A DNA stretch of 64,000 nucleotides. It comes from Herminiimonas sp. Lineage in GTDB: Bacteria > Pseudomonadota > Gammaproteobacteria > Burkholderiales > Burkholderiaceae_D. Made by a program: the position numbers and the translations under genes. The stretch lies in NCBI GenBank assembly GCA_027310305.1, contig DAIDBD010000053.1, positions 1 through 64,000 of the forward strand, given 5' to 3'. This document shows, piece by piece, positions 1-10,230 of this stretch. The notes under the pieces are model-generated. The model did no database searches. It saw only the letters and a program-made list of their open reading frames with translations, and was not told the DNA's origin. Position 1 is the stretch's first letter, and the number at the start of each line of letters is the position of its first letter.

Positions 1-2
1 GC

Positions 3-1957
<1,955 letters not shown>

Positions 1958-1960
1958 CTG

Positions 1961-2638
1961 ATGATGTTCGGACCGGAAGACTGGGGAGCCATCTGGCTGA
2001 CGATCAAGCTTGCGACAGTGGTGACGCTGTTGCTGCTGCTGATCGGCACGCCAATCGCATGGTGGCTAGCCAGAACCGGGTCGCGTTTGAAAGGTGTGAT
2101 CGGCGCGGTCGTAGCGCTGCCGTTGGTGCTTCCGCCTACTGTACTCGGCTTTTACCTGCTTATTACCATGGGTCCAGAGGGACCTATTGGACGTCTCACA
2201 CAGGCATTTGGCATCGGTTTGCTGCCTTTCAGCTTTCCCGGTCTGGTGATCGCCTCGGTATTCTATTCGCTTCCTTTTGTCGTGCAACCGCTGCAAAACG
2301 CTTTTGAAGCCATGGGGAAGCGTCCCCTTGAAGTGGCGGCGACCCTGCGCGCCGGCCCATGGGATGCGTTCTTTTCGGTGGCCGTTCCGCTGGCGCGTCC
2401 TGGTTATATAGCCGCCACCATACTAGGCTTCACCCACACGATCGGCGAGTTCGGTGTTGTGCTGATGATTGGCGGGAATATTCCGGACAAGACTCGTGTG
2501 GTATCGGTGCAGATTTACGATCATGTCGAGGCGCTGGAATATGCTCAGGCGCACTGGCTGGCCGGCGGCATGTTGGCATTTAGCTTCTTGGTGCTGCTGG
2601 TGCTATACACGTTCAATCCTTCCAGGAAGCTGCAGTGA
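1961..2638 (+). CDS. modB: Molybdate ABC transporter permease ModB
   Basis: Inner-membrane permease of the molybdate importer, 225 residues, about the usual length. Several hydrophobic helices are visible, beginning with [23 protein letters not shown]. The cytoplasmic EAA loop, which docks on ModC, reads [22 protein letters not shown] around residue 130. The gene starts 3 bp after modA, and its stop overlaps the GTG start of modC, so the three are translated from one message. Confidence 0.95.
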   Translation: MMFGPEDWGAIWLTIKLATVVTLLLLLIGTPIAWWLARTGSRLKGVIGAVVALPLVLPPTVLGFYLLITMGPEGPIGRLTQAFGIGLLPFSFPGLVIASVFYSLPFVVQPLQNAFEAMGKRPLEVAATLRAGPWDAFFSVAVPLARPGYIAATILGFTHTIGEFGVVLMIGGNIPDKTRVVSVQIYDHVEALEYAQAHWLAGGMLAFSFLVLLVLYTFNPSRKLQ

Positions 2639-3723
2639 CTGAGCACGCCATTCATGCCCGCTTCGATGTGCGCCAAGGAGAATTTTCCCTGCAGGCGGAA
2701 TTGAATCTGCCGGGACGAGGCGTCACCGCGCTGTTTGGCCATTCAGGCGCTGGTAAGACCACTTTGTTGCGCGCGATTGCCGGCTTGGAGCGTCATCGCG
2801 GCTATTTGAGAGTCAACGATGAGGTGTGGCAAGACGATGAAAACGGCGTGTTCATGCCCACCCACTGCCGCGCGCTCGGCTATGTGTTTCAGGAGGCGAG
2901 TCTGCTGCCTCATCTGACGGTGCAGTGTAATCTTGAATTCGGCTGGAGGCGGACTGGACTAGCAAATTGCAAGGTTGGCAAAGAGGAAATCCTTTCCCTC
3001 TTGGGCGTCAAGGATTTGCTTGGTCGATTTCCGGCGAACTTGTCGGGCGGTGAACGCCAACGCGTCGCGATTGCCAGAGCGCTGCTTGCCAGCCCGAAGC
3101 TGTTGTTGATGGATGAACCGCTGGCATCGCTGGAGGAGGCACGCAAACAAGAGGTCCTGCCATACCTTGAACGCATTCATGATGAGCTTGCGATCCCCGT
3201 GATTTACGTCAGCCATTCACAAGATGAAGTTACTCGCCTCGCAGATTATATTGTGCTTCTGGAATCAGGCAAGGTATTGGCAAGCGGCCCGATTGCAGAT
3301 ATCACATCCCGGCTGGATCTGTCCATGGCCTTCGACGACAGCGCGGGAGCGGTCATCGAGGGAACGGTAGAGTCGTATGACGAGGAATATCAATTGGGGC
3401 AGTTACGCGTCACCGGTGGCGTCATCCAGGTCGCGCACCGCAAGCTTCCGTTGGGAACAAGACTGCGGCTACGCATACTCGCTCGCGATGTCAGCTTGTC
3501 GCTCGCGCCACATGAAAACACCTCGATACTCAATCAGTTGCCGGCGCAAGTCGTTGCCGAGGTGCCTGCGAAATCGGAAGCACACGTCGTTATTCGCCTA
3601 GATGTCGGCGGCTTGCCACTATTGGCCCGCATTACACGCCAATCGCGTGATCGACTTGAGCTTGCCCTTGGCAAGCAGGTATGGACTCAGTTCAAAGCCG
3701 TAACCATTCTTTCGGCACGTTAA
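2635..3723 (+). CDS. modC: Molybdate ABC transporter ATP-binding protein ModC
   Basis: Cytoplasmic ATPase of the molybdate importer, 362 residues. Walker A is GHSGAGKTT (about residues 35-43), the signature is [15 protein letters not shown], Walker B is [11 protein letters not shown], and the H-loop lies in [11 protein letters not shown]. The C-terminal third is a molybdate-binding TOBE (Mop) domain, around [14 protein letters not shown]. The GTG start overlaps the modB stop (GTGA), indicating translational coupling. Confidence 0.95.
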   Translation: MTEHAIHARFDVRQGEFSLQAELNLPGRGVTALFGHSGAGKTTLLRAIAGLERHRGYLRVNDEVWQDDENGVFMPTHCRALGYVFQEASLLPHLTVQCNLEFGWRRTGLANCKVGKEEILSLLGVKDLLGRFPANLSGGERQRVAIARALLASPKLLLMDEPLASLEEARKQEVLPYLERIHDELAIPVIYVSHSQDEVTRLADYIVLLESGKVLASGPIADITSRLDLSMAFDDSAGAVIEGTVESYDEEYQLGQLRVTGGVIQVAHRKLPLGTRLRLRILARDVSLSLAPHENTSILNQLPAQVVAEVPAKSEAHVVIRLDVGGLPLLARITRQSRDRLELALGKQVWTQFKAVTILSAR

Positions 3724-3743
3724 AAAGCACGGCACCTCAATAG

Positions 3744-3917
3744 TTGTGCGATTTTTTCTCGTACAGCATCATTGCAATCTCGATTATTAGTATCGCTGCT
3801 GCCGACAATAGCAGTAATGGCATGCCACTGAGCAGTATTGCGGTCAGCACGCATGAACTACGGGCATTTTTGGCTAATCAGACGCAAGCAGTAAAGGAAG
3901 TGAATCGGCAACGCTGA
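3744..3917 (+). CDS. Possible 57-residue protein or gene remnant, unrecognised
   Basis: An open frame from a TTG encodes a hydrophobic N-terminus (FFSYSIIAISIISIAAA) followed by a polar tail ending in AVKEVNRQR. There is no convincing ribosome-binding site. The amino-acid pattern (one membrane helix, then a helical charged tail) looks more protein-like than random, so it may be a small membrane protein or the 3' remnant of a larger gene. I do not recognise the family. Confidence 0.25.
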   Translation: MCDFFSYSIIAISIISIAAADNSSNGMPLSSIAVSTHELRAFLANQTQAVKEVNRQR

Positions 3918-3944
3918 AGAACTCCCGCAGATCCATGATTGCTT

Positions 3945-4139
3945 TTAAATCAAGGAGTTAAGATCATTTTGGCGAAAATAGCCGTAATCCCGGCCGACCC
4001 TCATATACGGGTACGGTTCAGCCACTGACAGGCCAATCAGTTTTCCACCGGTGGCTTTCGCAAAATCAACTGCGGCCAAAATAGCCTTGTCCGACAAAAC
4101 AGAACCGTCTGTCGGTACGAGAATGGTCTTGAACATCAC
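3945..4139 (-). pseudogene. Truncated universal stress protein (UspA) gene
   Basis: The first ~45 residues are a clear UspA start: FKTILVPTDGSVLSDKAILAAVDFAKATGGKLIGLSV. The frame then loses family similarity and stops after 64 residues, while UspA proteins run to about 140-150. The ATP-binding GxxGxxGS block and the C-terminal strand are missing, and I see no continuation in the neighbouring frames downstream. An FNR-type site remains about 60 bp upstream. The product is probably non-functional, although a short peptide could still be made. Confidence 0.75.
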
Positions 4140-4196
4140 GTTTCTCCATCAGAGGAAAAGCCTGATTTCATACTAGCCGCGGAGATTTAAAAAATA

Positions 4197-4210
4197 TTGA
4201 TTTAAGTCAA
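4197..4210 (-). promoter_or_regulatory. FNR/Anr-type box upstream of the truncated uspA
   Basis: TTGATTTAAGTCAA matches the consensus TTGAT-N4-ATCAA at nine of ten defined positions. It is centred about 64 bp upstream of the uspA fragment start on the minus strand. Anaerobic control of uspA-like genes by FNR/Anr is well known in proteobacteria, so this is probably the original promoter element of the now truncated gene. Confidence 0.6.
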
Positions 4211-4367
4211 AGGTGTCCTGACGCAGATATGCCGATTGCCGGTGCCGCCAGGCGGTCTGTATGCCGCCTGCTATTTTGATTCGGCCTATGACTATCGGCT
4301 CATGGTCGCCCTCACCCGCGAGACCACGCGTGCTTGCCATGAATGCCGAGTCCTTATCGTGCATGGC

Positions 4368-4413
4368 AAAGAAATCGGCAGCCAACTTGCACAGTATGGC
4401 TGCCGATTTCTTT
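4368..4413 (-). terminator. Hairpin terminator downstream of the HU gene
   Basis: A perfect 16-bp stem (AAAGAAATCGGCAGCC and its complement) encloses a 14-nt loop. The stem ends in an A/T-rich run on both sides, so it could act in both directions. It lies about 105 bp beyond the HU stop codon on the minus strand. Confidence 0.55.
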
Positions 4414-4517
4414 TCCATTCAAAACAACTGCTTACGTAATCAACAAACAGTGATCAACAAACAGTTTTCAACGAATGGTTTTCAAATGCATTTGAATCAA
4501 ATTTGCATGAAGCCGTC

Positions 4518-4793
4518 TTATTTTTTAACCGCATCCTTGAAAGCCTTGCCAGCCGTGAACTTGACTGTTTTTGCGGCCGCTATCTTGATTTCTTCTCCGG
4601 TGCGGGGATTGCGCCCGGTGCGCTCGGCGCGTTTTCCGGAAGCGAAAGTGCCGAATCCTACCAACTGGACAGTGTCGCCATTTGCAACCGTTTTGACGAT
4701 GTTAGTGACGATCGAATCGAGTACCCGTTGCGCGGCCGTTTTTGACAAATCGCAATCCGTCGCGATCGCATCGATTAATTCAGTTTTATTCAT
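4518..4793 (-). CDS. hupB: HU-family DNA-binding protein
   Basis: Nucleoid-associated DNA-bending protein, 91 residues, a normal HU length. The N-terminus [11 protein letters not shown] and the hallmark [20 protein letters not shown] are intact, as is the arm [30 protein letters not shown], which includes the intercalating proline (RNPRTG). AGGAG lies 6 bp before the ATG. HU-beta is more likely than IHF because the proteobacterial beta-type C-terminus is present and IHF-specific residues are not obvious. Confidence 0.93.
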   Translation of the reverse strand: MNKTELIDAIATDCDLSKTAAQRVLDSIVTNIVKTVANGDTVQLVGFGTFASGKRAERTGRNPRTGEEIKIAAAKTVKFTAGKAFKDAVKK

Positions 4794-4922
4794 ACCAACT
4801 CCTTCTTTGAAAGAGCATGGATTTTAACATTCGGGCATGCTCTTTTCGAATGTTGAGGCGATGTCTCGCGCCATGTGCAATAAAAAGTTGTATATTTCGT
4901 AAAAATCCATGGGAGATATCCA

Positions 4923-5180
4923 ATGCTGACACTCAAACAGAAAGCATTCCTGGCCGAACTGGCCCAGCGTGGCGAAGTGGTGAAGGCGATTGAACTATGC
5001 GTTGAAGCCTGCGAAGACTATCTGGTGTCGAAACTGCTCGAGCGCGGAGGTTACGGCACATTGCAATTGAACGATCCGGATGCGACGCCCCGCATTCAAT
5101 TCGTCGATCCCAAAGACGCCCGACCCGTTGGGATGGCAACCATCGGCGGCGTCCTGATCATGCGCGAACCTTCGCCCTGA
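4923..5180 (+). CDS. Hypothetical 85-residue protein
   Basis: An unrecognised small soluble protein, preceded by GGGAGA about 6 bp before the ATG. It begins MLTLKQKAFLAELAQRGEVVKAIELCVEACEDYL, a predicted helical N-terminus with two cysteines, and ends in a strand-rich part (PVGMATIGGVLIMREP). There is no signal peptide or membrane segment. A good ribosome site and protein-like composition support it as a real gene; the function is unknown. Confidence 0.55.
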   Translation: MLTLKQKAFLAELAQRGEVVKAIELCVEACEDYLVSKLLERGGYGTLQLNDPDATPRIQFVDPKDARPVGMATIGGVLIMREPSP

Positions 5181-5357
5181 CGCTTGCACCAGGTATTCAT
5201 GGATATCGAATTGCAACGTTGATTTTTCAATATTTTTAGCGCTCGCATTCATCATGAATTTCTTCCGATTATCGATACGCCAGTCTTGATTTTCCCGGCA
5301 CGCGCCGCATTTCCTCACTACCATCTTGCAACTTCCATTTCTTGTCCGGGAACCCGC

Positions 5358-6488
5358 ATGCCATTGCGCATTATTGTAATTTCCAGCCTGCTGGGCCTGC
5401 TGCATGCTTATATAGGCTGGCGCGTGCTGCCCGACATGCCGGTAGAGCCGGCCGTTCGGCTGCTCGGTGCGCTGTGGCTGGTCCTGTCGTTGATGCTGGT
5501 GCCGGCCGGTTTGCTGTCGCGCGCGATCAGGCGCCAGCCGCTGTCGGATCGGCTGGCGTGGGCGGGCTTGCTGGCGCTGGGCTTGTTTTCATCGCTGCTG
5601 GTTCTGACGCTGGTGCGGGATGCGTTCCTGCTGCTGGCGGCGTTAGCCGGCGTGAATCCCGCCAAGCTCGCCGGTCCGACGGCATTGGCCGTGCCGTTGC
5701 TTGCGGGGCTGGTGACGATCATCGGACTGATCAATGCGCGGCGCGTGGCGAAGGTGATCGCCGTCGATGTGCCGATTGCCGGCCTGCCGCTTGCGCTGCA
5801 CGGTTTTACCATCGCGCAGATCAGCGACATCCATGTGGGTCCGACCATCAAGCACGGCTATCTGAATGCGATCGTCGATGCGGTAAATCGCCTGAACGCC
5901 GATCTGATCGCGGTCACCGGCGATCTGGTGGACGGAAGCGTCAGCCGGCTGGCGCCGCACACCGCGCCGCTGGCGAAATTGAACGCGCGGCACGGCGCTT
6001 ATTTTGTCACCGGCAATCACGAATATTATTCCAATGCGCATGCATGGATCGCAGAAATCAGGCGGCTGGGCCTGACGGTTTTACTCAACGAGCATGTCGT
6101 GCTTACCCACGACGACGCAAGGCTTCTGGTAGCAGGAGTTACCGATTATTCGGCCCACCATTTCGACGAGTCGCATCGCAGCGATCCGCTTGCGGCACTG
6201 GCCGGCGCGCCGGCGGATGTCAGCATGAAATTGCTGCTGGCGCACCAGCCGCGGTCGGCGACTGCCGCCGCCGACGCCGGATTCGATCTGCAGCTATCGG
6301 GGCATACCCACGGCGGACAGTTCTTTCCGTGGAATTTGTTCGTGCCGCTGCAGCAGCCATACACGGCGGGATTGAATCGATTGCGCGGGCTGTGGGTGTA
6401 TACCAGCCGCGGCACCGGCTACTGGGGACCGCCGAAACGACTGGGTGCACCGTCCGAAATTACGCGGTTGCGGCTGGTGGCGGGTTAA
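5358..6488 (+). CDS. Membrane-anchored metallophosphoesterase (YaeI/YkuE-like)
   Basis: About the first 140 residues form several hydrophobic helices; a calcineurin-like phosphoesterase domain follows. All metal-binding motifs are visible: ISDIHVG (DxH), TGDLVDG (GDxxDG), GNHEYY (GNHE), the lone His of LLAHQPRS and SGHTHGGQFFP (GHxH). Family members include phosphodiesterases acting on lipid-linked substrates such as UDP-diacylglucosamine, but the substrate here is unknown. The ATG at 5358 is chosen because the upstream TTG (5286) has no ribosome site and the 24 extra residues look non-coding. Confidence 0.88.
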   Translation: MPLRIIVISSLLGLLHAYIGWRVLPDMPVEPAVRLLGALWLVLSLMLVPAGLLSRAIRRQPLSDRLAWAGLLALGLFSSLLVLTLVRDAFLLLAALAGVNPAKLAGPTALAVPLLAGLVTIIGLINARRVAKVIAVDVPIAGLPLALHGFTIAQISDIHVGPTIKHGYLNAIVDAVNRLNADLIAVTGDLVDGSVSRLAPHTAPLAKLNARHGAYFVTGNHEYYSNAHAWIAEIRRLGLTVLLNEHVVLTHDDARLLVAGVTDYSAHHFDESHRSDPLAALAGAPADVSMKLLLAHQPRSATAAADAGFDLQLSGHTHGGQFFPWNLFVPLQQPYTAGLNRLRGLWVYTSRGTGYWGPPKRLGAPSEITRLRLVAG

Positions 6489-6601
6489 GGGCCGGAACAT
6501 GCGCTGCCGGCGCGACCCGTTTCGATTCATCCGGATGCAAAGGAATTTGCGGAAAGACAGAACCGGCCTTGCTGCGCGAAGGCGTGTGATAGCCAACGAA
6601 T

Positions 6602-7423
6602 TCAGGCACAACCTATCACTGAATATTTTTCCGCATTCTCTGCCAGCCAGCGTTGCGACAAACCGGTTTCGTGCTGGTTCGGGTGAAAGCCGCGCTGCAG
6701 ATACGCACGCCATGGCCGCCAGGTTTGCCGCGCCAGTCCGCGTCGCCCGAACAAATGGATGGCTGCGCTTTTCCAGGTATTCCATTTCCACAACGCGGCA
6801 TCTTGCTTGAGATTGGCCATGGTCTGGCGCAGCATGTCGGCCAGAAAAATAATCGTGATCCGGCGAAACCACTTGATGCGCCAATCGTGGTTGCCGCCCA
6901 GGGCCTGGTAAAGATCGAAGGCGGTATTCTTGTGTTCGGATTCCTCGGCGCCGTGCCACAGCCACATGGTTTTCAGGCGCGGCTCGCTGCCATCCAGCAG
7001 ATCGTGGTGTTGCAGCATCCATTCGGCAAGGATGGCGGTGAAATGTTCATTGGCCGCCGTAATGGCCAGATTGTGGCGCGGATCGCTGCCGTCCATCAGC
7101 TTCATGCGCGCCTCTGCGCGCGGCCCCCACTCGTTGACCAAACCCTGTTTTTCCAGATGGCCGTTGAACAGGCCGTGAACGCGGCGATGCGTCGCCTCTT
7201 GTCCGATGAAACCCTGCACTTCCGTCCTGTATTGCTCCTGCTTTTCGGCAGGCAGCGCTTTGAAGCCGTTACGCACTGCGTCGATGAAAAACTGCTCGCC
7301 CACCGGAAAACTCATCGACAATGCATTGAAAAATGCCGAGCGGAAGGCATCGTCGCCGCACCAGCGTCGTGAGAACGGTGTTTCAAGATCGATCAGCAGA
7401 CGGCGAACGACAAGGTCGGTCAT
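6602..7423 (-). CDS. Predicted metal-dependent hydrolase (PF10118-type)
   Basis: 273 residues of the COG3687-type metal-dependent hydrolase family, thought to use a ferritin-like diiron helical bundle. Putative metal ligands are visible as repeated Glu/His motifs: GEQFF near residue 42, QEATHRRVH, NEHFTAILAEW and EESEHKNTAFDLY. A hydrophobic stretch near RITIIFLADML suggests membrane association. A GGAG lies about 8 bp before the ATG. The real reaction of the family is not established. Confidence 0.82.
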   Translation of the reverse strand: MTDLVVRRLLIDLETPFSRRWCGDDAFRSAFFNALSMSFPVGEQFFIDAVRNGFKALPAEKQEQYRTEVQGFIGQEATHRRVHGLFNGHLEKQGLVNEWGPRAEARMKLMDGSDPRHNLAITAANEHFTAILAEWMLQHHDLLDGSEPRLKTMWLWHGAEESEHKNTAFDLYQALGGNHDWRIKWFRRITIIFLADMLRQTMANLKQDAALWKWNTWKSAAIHLFGRRGLARQTWRPWRAYLQRGFHPNQHETGLSQRWLAENAEKYSVIGCA

Positions 7424-7488
7424 TGAAAATGCTCCGTAAATGAAGGTTGGTACGGCGCTGCGCCGGTCAATCGCATTTCAATGCAACG

Positions 7489-9336
7489 TCAACGGCTGGA
7501 GCGGCTGTCTTTCGAAAAAGTTGCCAGCACATCGCTTATATCCGCAAATTTGACCGGCTTGGCGCAGACCCGGCTAAAGCCCGCATCGATAGCCTGCTGC
7601 CGGTCCTCGGAACTGCTGTAACCGGAAACCGCGACCAAAGGAATATGCGCCAGTTTCTTGTCGGCGCGCACCGCGCGAGCAAAATCGAATCCGTTCATGT
7701 CGCCCGGCAGCCCGATGTCGCAAAAAATAAGATCCGGCACGATTTCGTGCGCACTTCTAAGGCCGGACAGCGCATCGGAATTCACCGTGATGTCGCAGCC
7801 CATGATTTCCAGCATGTGCCGGAACAAATGGGCAAAATCCCGATTGTCCTCTATCGCGATGACGCGGATACGGGATTTTTCCCGGGGCGCGCCATCGTGC
7901 CGGTGTTCATCATTCGGGTTGCTGGGCATCGCGGGTAACGTCAGTGTAAAGGCTGCGCCTTTTCCGATTCCGGCACTGGCTGCATTCAGCGATCCGCCAT
8001 GCAAGTCAGCGATCATTTTGGCAATGGCCAATCCCAAACCGAGCCCGCCGTGACTGCGGCTCAAATCTTGCGGCGCCTGTGCAAACGGTTCAAACATTTT
8101 GCCGGCGAACTCCGGTTCGAATCCGGAGCCGCTATCCGTGAACGTTATCGTTACCTGCGCATCCTCGGCACGGGCAATAACCGCCACGCTGCCGGGAGCC
8201 TTCGTGAAGTTCAAGGCGTTGGAAAGGATATTCCCGAACAACTGCATCAGTCTGTTGCGATCCGCCAGAACGTACACCGGCTTGTTCAGCAATTCGACAT
8301 TGACTTTCAAGCCTTTGTCTTTCATGCGCGCGTCCAGATCGCCCACCGCGGCGGTTAGCGCATCGTCGATCATGACCGGATTTTTCAATAGCGAAATCTT
8401 TCCCGATGCAAGACTCGATACGTCGAGAAGATCGTCCAGCATCTGCGTCAACGCTTTCGTCTGGCGCTGCAATATCTGCCTTGCGTTCTGGAGCCGGTTG
8501 TCCGTCATGTTCAATATCTGGAACATATCTGAAACAGCACTGATGGCTGCGACAGGATTGCGCAACTCGTGGCCAAGCATCGAAATGAATTTTCCTTGCT
8601 GGACGTCGCGTTCTTCAAGCGTTTTTTGAAGGGCCAGCAACTTTGAACGGACACCGGTTTTCGATGTTTCAATATGTTCGTACGTTAGCAGCAGTTTCGC
8701 CAATTCCTTTTCCTGAGCGATCAATTGCTCCATGTCGTCTTCGAAAGAAATCTCGGGATGCATGAGGGTCCACAGGTGCGCGGCCCGTACGAAAGCGATA
8801 AAACCCATGATCAGTTCGCTGCGCTGTCGGCCCAGCGCATGACGCAGTGCATGGCGCGCCGCCTCGCTTGGCTCCGGATCCACGAAAATCGCGCTTGATG
8901 CCTGAAACAGCGCTTGCTCCAGTCCGTCGCCCGCACCAGGCATGCCGGTCAGCGGAGCCGGCAGCGCAAAAAGTTGCGTCAGCGCGGATTGCACTTCATT
9001 TTCCGATGGCGGCGGATAATGCAAAAGCGCTATCACTTCTTGAACCGTATGCGGCTTTGCATTTGCGTCGCCAGCCGGATAGCCATAACCAAGGAGAAAA
9101 CCGGCATGCCGCACGACACAATATTTAGCGGCGCAAAAGCGCGAAAAATGGACGAATAACCGCTCCTTGAAAAGAGTGGGCAACGGATTATCCAGATACC
9201 CGGCTTTTGCGAAAATCCAAAGCTGCCGCATCAATTCCGGAGCGTCGGGCGCCGAGCGGAAAAAATTAGGCAAGACGCCAAAGCGCAGCTCGACTTCTTT
9301 TTCAAATTGCGATCTTGATATATTGCTGAGAGGCAT
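7489..9336 (-). CDS. Hybrid sensor histidine kinase with AhpD-like N-terminal domain and receiver
   Basis: About 615 residues. The N-terminal ~190 residues contain RFCAAKYCVVRHAGFLLGYG, which resembles the Cys/His active-site region of AhpD/carboxymuconolactone-decarboxylase-like proteins. A coiled coil leads to the dimerisation domain with phospho-accepting His in FISMLGHELRNPVAAI. The ATPase domain has the N box (LFGNILSNALNF), G1 (DSGSGFEPE), F box (MFEPFAQ) and G2 (GGLGLGLAIAK). The C-terminal receiver has IAIEDN, the phospho-Asp in LIFCDIGLPGDMNG, and the Lys in CAKPVKF. No membrane segment is seen, so this is a cytoplasmic sensor. The ATG at 9336 is chosen over a TTG at 9420, but neither has a strong ribosome site. 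Confidence 0.88.
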   Translation of the reverse strand: MPLSNISRSQFEKEVELRFGVLPNFFRSAPDAPELMRQLWIFAKAGYLDNPLPTLFKERLFVHFSRFCAAKYCVVRHAGFLLGYGYPAGDANAKPHTVQEVIALLHYPPPSENEVQSALTQLFALPAPLTGMPGAGDGLEQALFQASSAIFVDPEPSEAARHALRHALGRQRSELIMGFIAFVRAAHLWTLMHPEISFEDDMEQLIAQEKELAKLLLTYEHIETSKTGVRSKLLALQKTLEERDVQQGKFISMLGHELRNPVAAISAVSDMFQILNMTDNRLQNARQILQRQTKALTQMLDDLLDVSSLASGKISLLKNPVMIDDALTAAVGDLDARMKDKGLKVNVELLNKPVYVLADRNRLMQLFGNILSNALNFTKAPGSVAVIARAEDAQVTITFTDSGSGFEPEFAGKMFEPFAQAPQDLSRSHGGLGLGLAIAKMIADLHGGSLNAASAGIGKGAAFTLTLPAMPSNPNDEHRHDGAPREKSRIRVIAIEDNRDFAHLFRHMLEIMGCDITVNSDALSGLRSAHEIVPDLIFCDIGLPGDMNGFDFARAVRADKKLAHIPLVAVSGYSSSEDRQQAIDAGFSRVCAKPVKFADISDVLATFSKDSRSSR

Positions 9337-10029
9337 AAAGGATGAATGAAAAGTTATCGGGCGCTTGGAATTTTGTGATCTTATATCATTTTCATCTGCC
9401 GCCAGGACGCCTGTCGGCAAAGCCGAATACGTCAGGCGCCGGCCAATTTTTCATTGGCGGGAATCGCTATGCGTTTCTCAATAGTTGCCGGTTTTTGAAT
9501 AACCGCGGCGCATCGAACATACCGAAAAATCGGGCAGCGCGACTTATTCGATCAGCGCAGGTTGGACGACTCCGGCAGGCGGACGTTCCAACCATGGATC
9601 AACGAAGCCGCTGTCAACCGCTTGCATCTGCAGATGCGATGTCATCCCCGGCCGCCGGTTCTCCATTCAAGGCATTCAGTACTTTCCACGCGCATTCCTT
9701 CGCCGGAGTCGGTCACTGCAATTCGCACATATTCGCCGTTCTTCATTTCTCCGATGGACCGCGCGGCCGTTTCATTCCGGACGTCGATGCGCAGATGGCG
9801 GCTGTAGCGGCAGCATAAAGCAAACCCGGCCAAACGATTCATGCCGAATCTTGAATGCGGATTATCGGCCGAGCGGAAATAACCGGTGCATGCATCGCAT
9901 AGTCTGAATACGATGATGATTGCAACCTTGGCGCCGCGCGGGCGAGGCTGCTTTGCAATGAACTAAACGATAACCGGCAAGGTCACACGAAAGCAGGAAA
10001 TTTCGATCGATTACTTATGGAGAGTGAAC
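9337..10029. other. Long intergenic region with a kinase remnant
   Basis: About 690 bp without an intact gene. It holds a short minus-strand stretch resembling part of a histidine-kinase ATPase domain (see 9680-9842). I see no other recognisable coding region or hairpin. Confidence 0.5.
9680..9842 (-). pseudogene. Remnant of a histidine-kinase ATPase domain
   Basis: On the minus strand the translation contains LRIDVRNETAARSI followed by GEYVRIAVTDSGEGM. This is the usual spacing in kinase ATPase domains, where a strand (RITIRTRN) precedes YVRIxVTDTGxGM, the G1 box. The similarity stops right after G1, the G2 box is absent, and the upstream H and N boxes are not found. A decayed fragment is the best reading; a chance match is possible because the segment is short. 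Confidence 0.4.
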
Positions 10030-10137
10030 ATGAAGAAAATGATTCTGTTGGCATTGGCGGGTTATATGTGGAAAAAATTTCAGTCGAAATCGAATTCCCC
10101 TACGCAGGCGCAGGACATCGCGCGCCGTGCACCGTAG
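10030..10137 (+). CDS. Small 35-residue membrane peptide
   Basis: A short gene with a good ribosome site (GGAGAG, spaced before ATG). The product starts MKKMILLALAGYMWKKFQSK, a lysine-capped hydrophobic helix, then a polar tail ending ARRAP. This is the layout of small single-helix inner-membrane peptides. A hairpin terminator follows 28 bp after the stop. Function unknown. Confidence 0.5.
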   Translation: MKKMILLALAGYMWKKFQSKSNSPTQAQDIARRAP

Positions 10138-10165
10138 GAAATGCCGCTGTCGATATGCCATGTCA

Positions 10166-10199
10166 AATCGGATGCCGATCGTGCGACCGGCATCCGATT
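10166..10199. terminator. Hairpin between the small peptide and the lipase foldase gene
   Basis: A perfect 12-bp stem (AATCGGATGCCG and its complement) with a 10-nt loop lies between two convergent genes. The T-run after it is weak, so termination strength is uncertain. It may serve both the plus-strand peptide gene and the minus-strand lipase operon. Confidence 0.5.
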
Positions 10200-10230
10200 C
10201 GATTGTCGAAAACGTGAAGGCCGCTTATTT

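Larger units (their letters stand above)
4140..4517. other. Intergenic region between the uspA fragment and the HU gene
   Basis: Besides the FNR-type box (4197-4210) and the hairpin at 4368-4413, I see no credible gene here. Short open frames exist on both strands but none has a ribosome-binding site or recognisable domain. Confidence 0.5.

Noticed and set aside
4261-4827. A 188-codon plus-strand frame over the HU gene
   Set aside because: Antisense to a perfectly conserved HU protein; no motif and no ribosome site.
5342-6589. A 415-codon frame overlapping the metallophosphoesterase
   Set aside because: Same strand, other frame; product is Ala/Arg-rich without motifs, while the overlapping frame has all phosphoesterase motifs.
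8108-8128. A tRNA T-arm-like palindrome (CTCCGG-TTCGAAT-CCGGAG)
   Set aside because: It lies in the kinase G1-box coding region (GSGFEPE) and no acceptor, D-arm or anticodon arm surrounds it.
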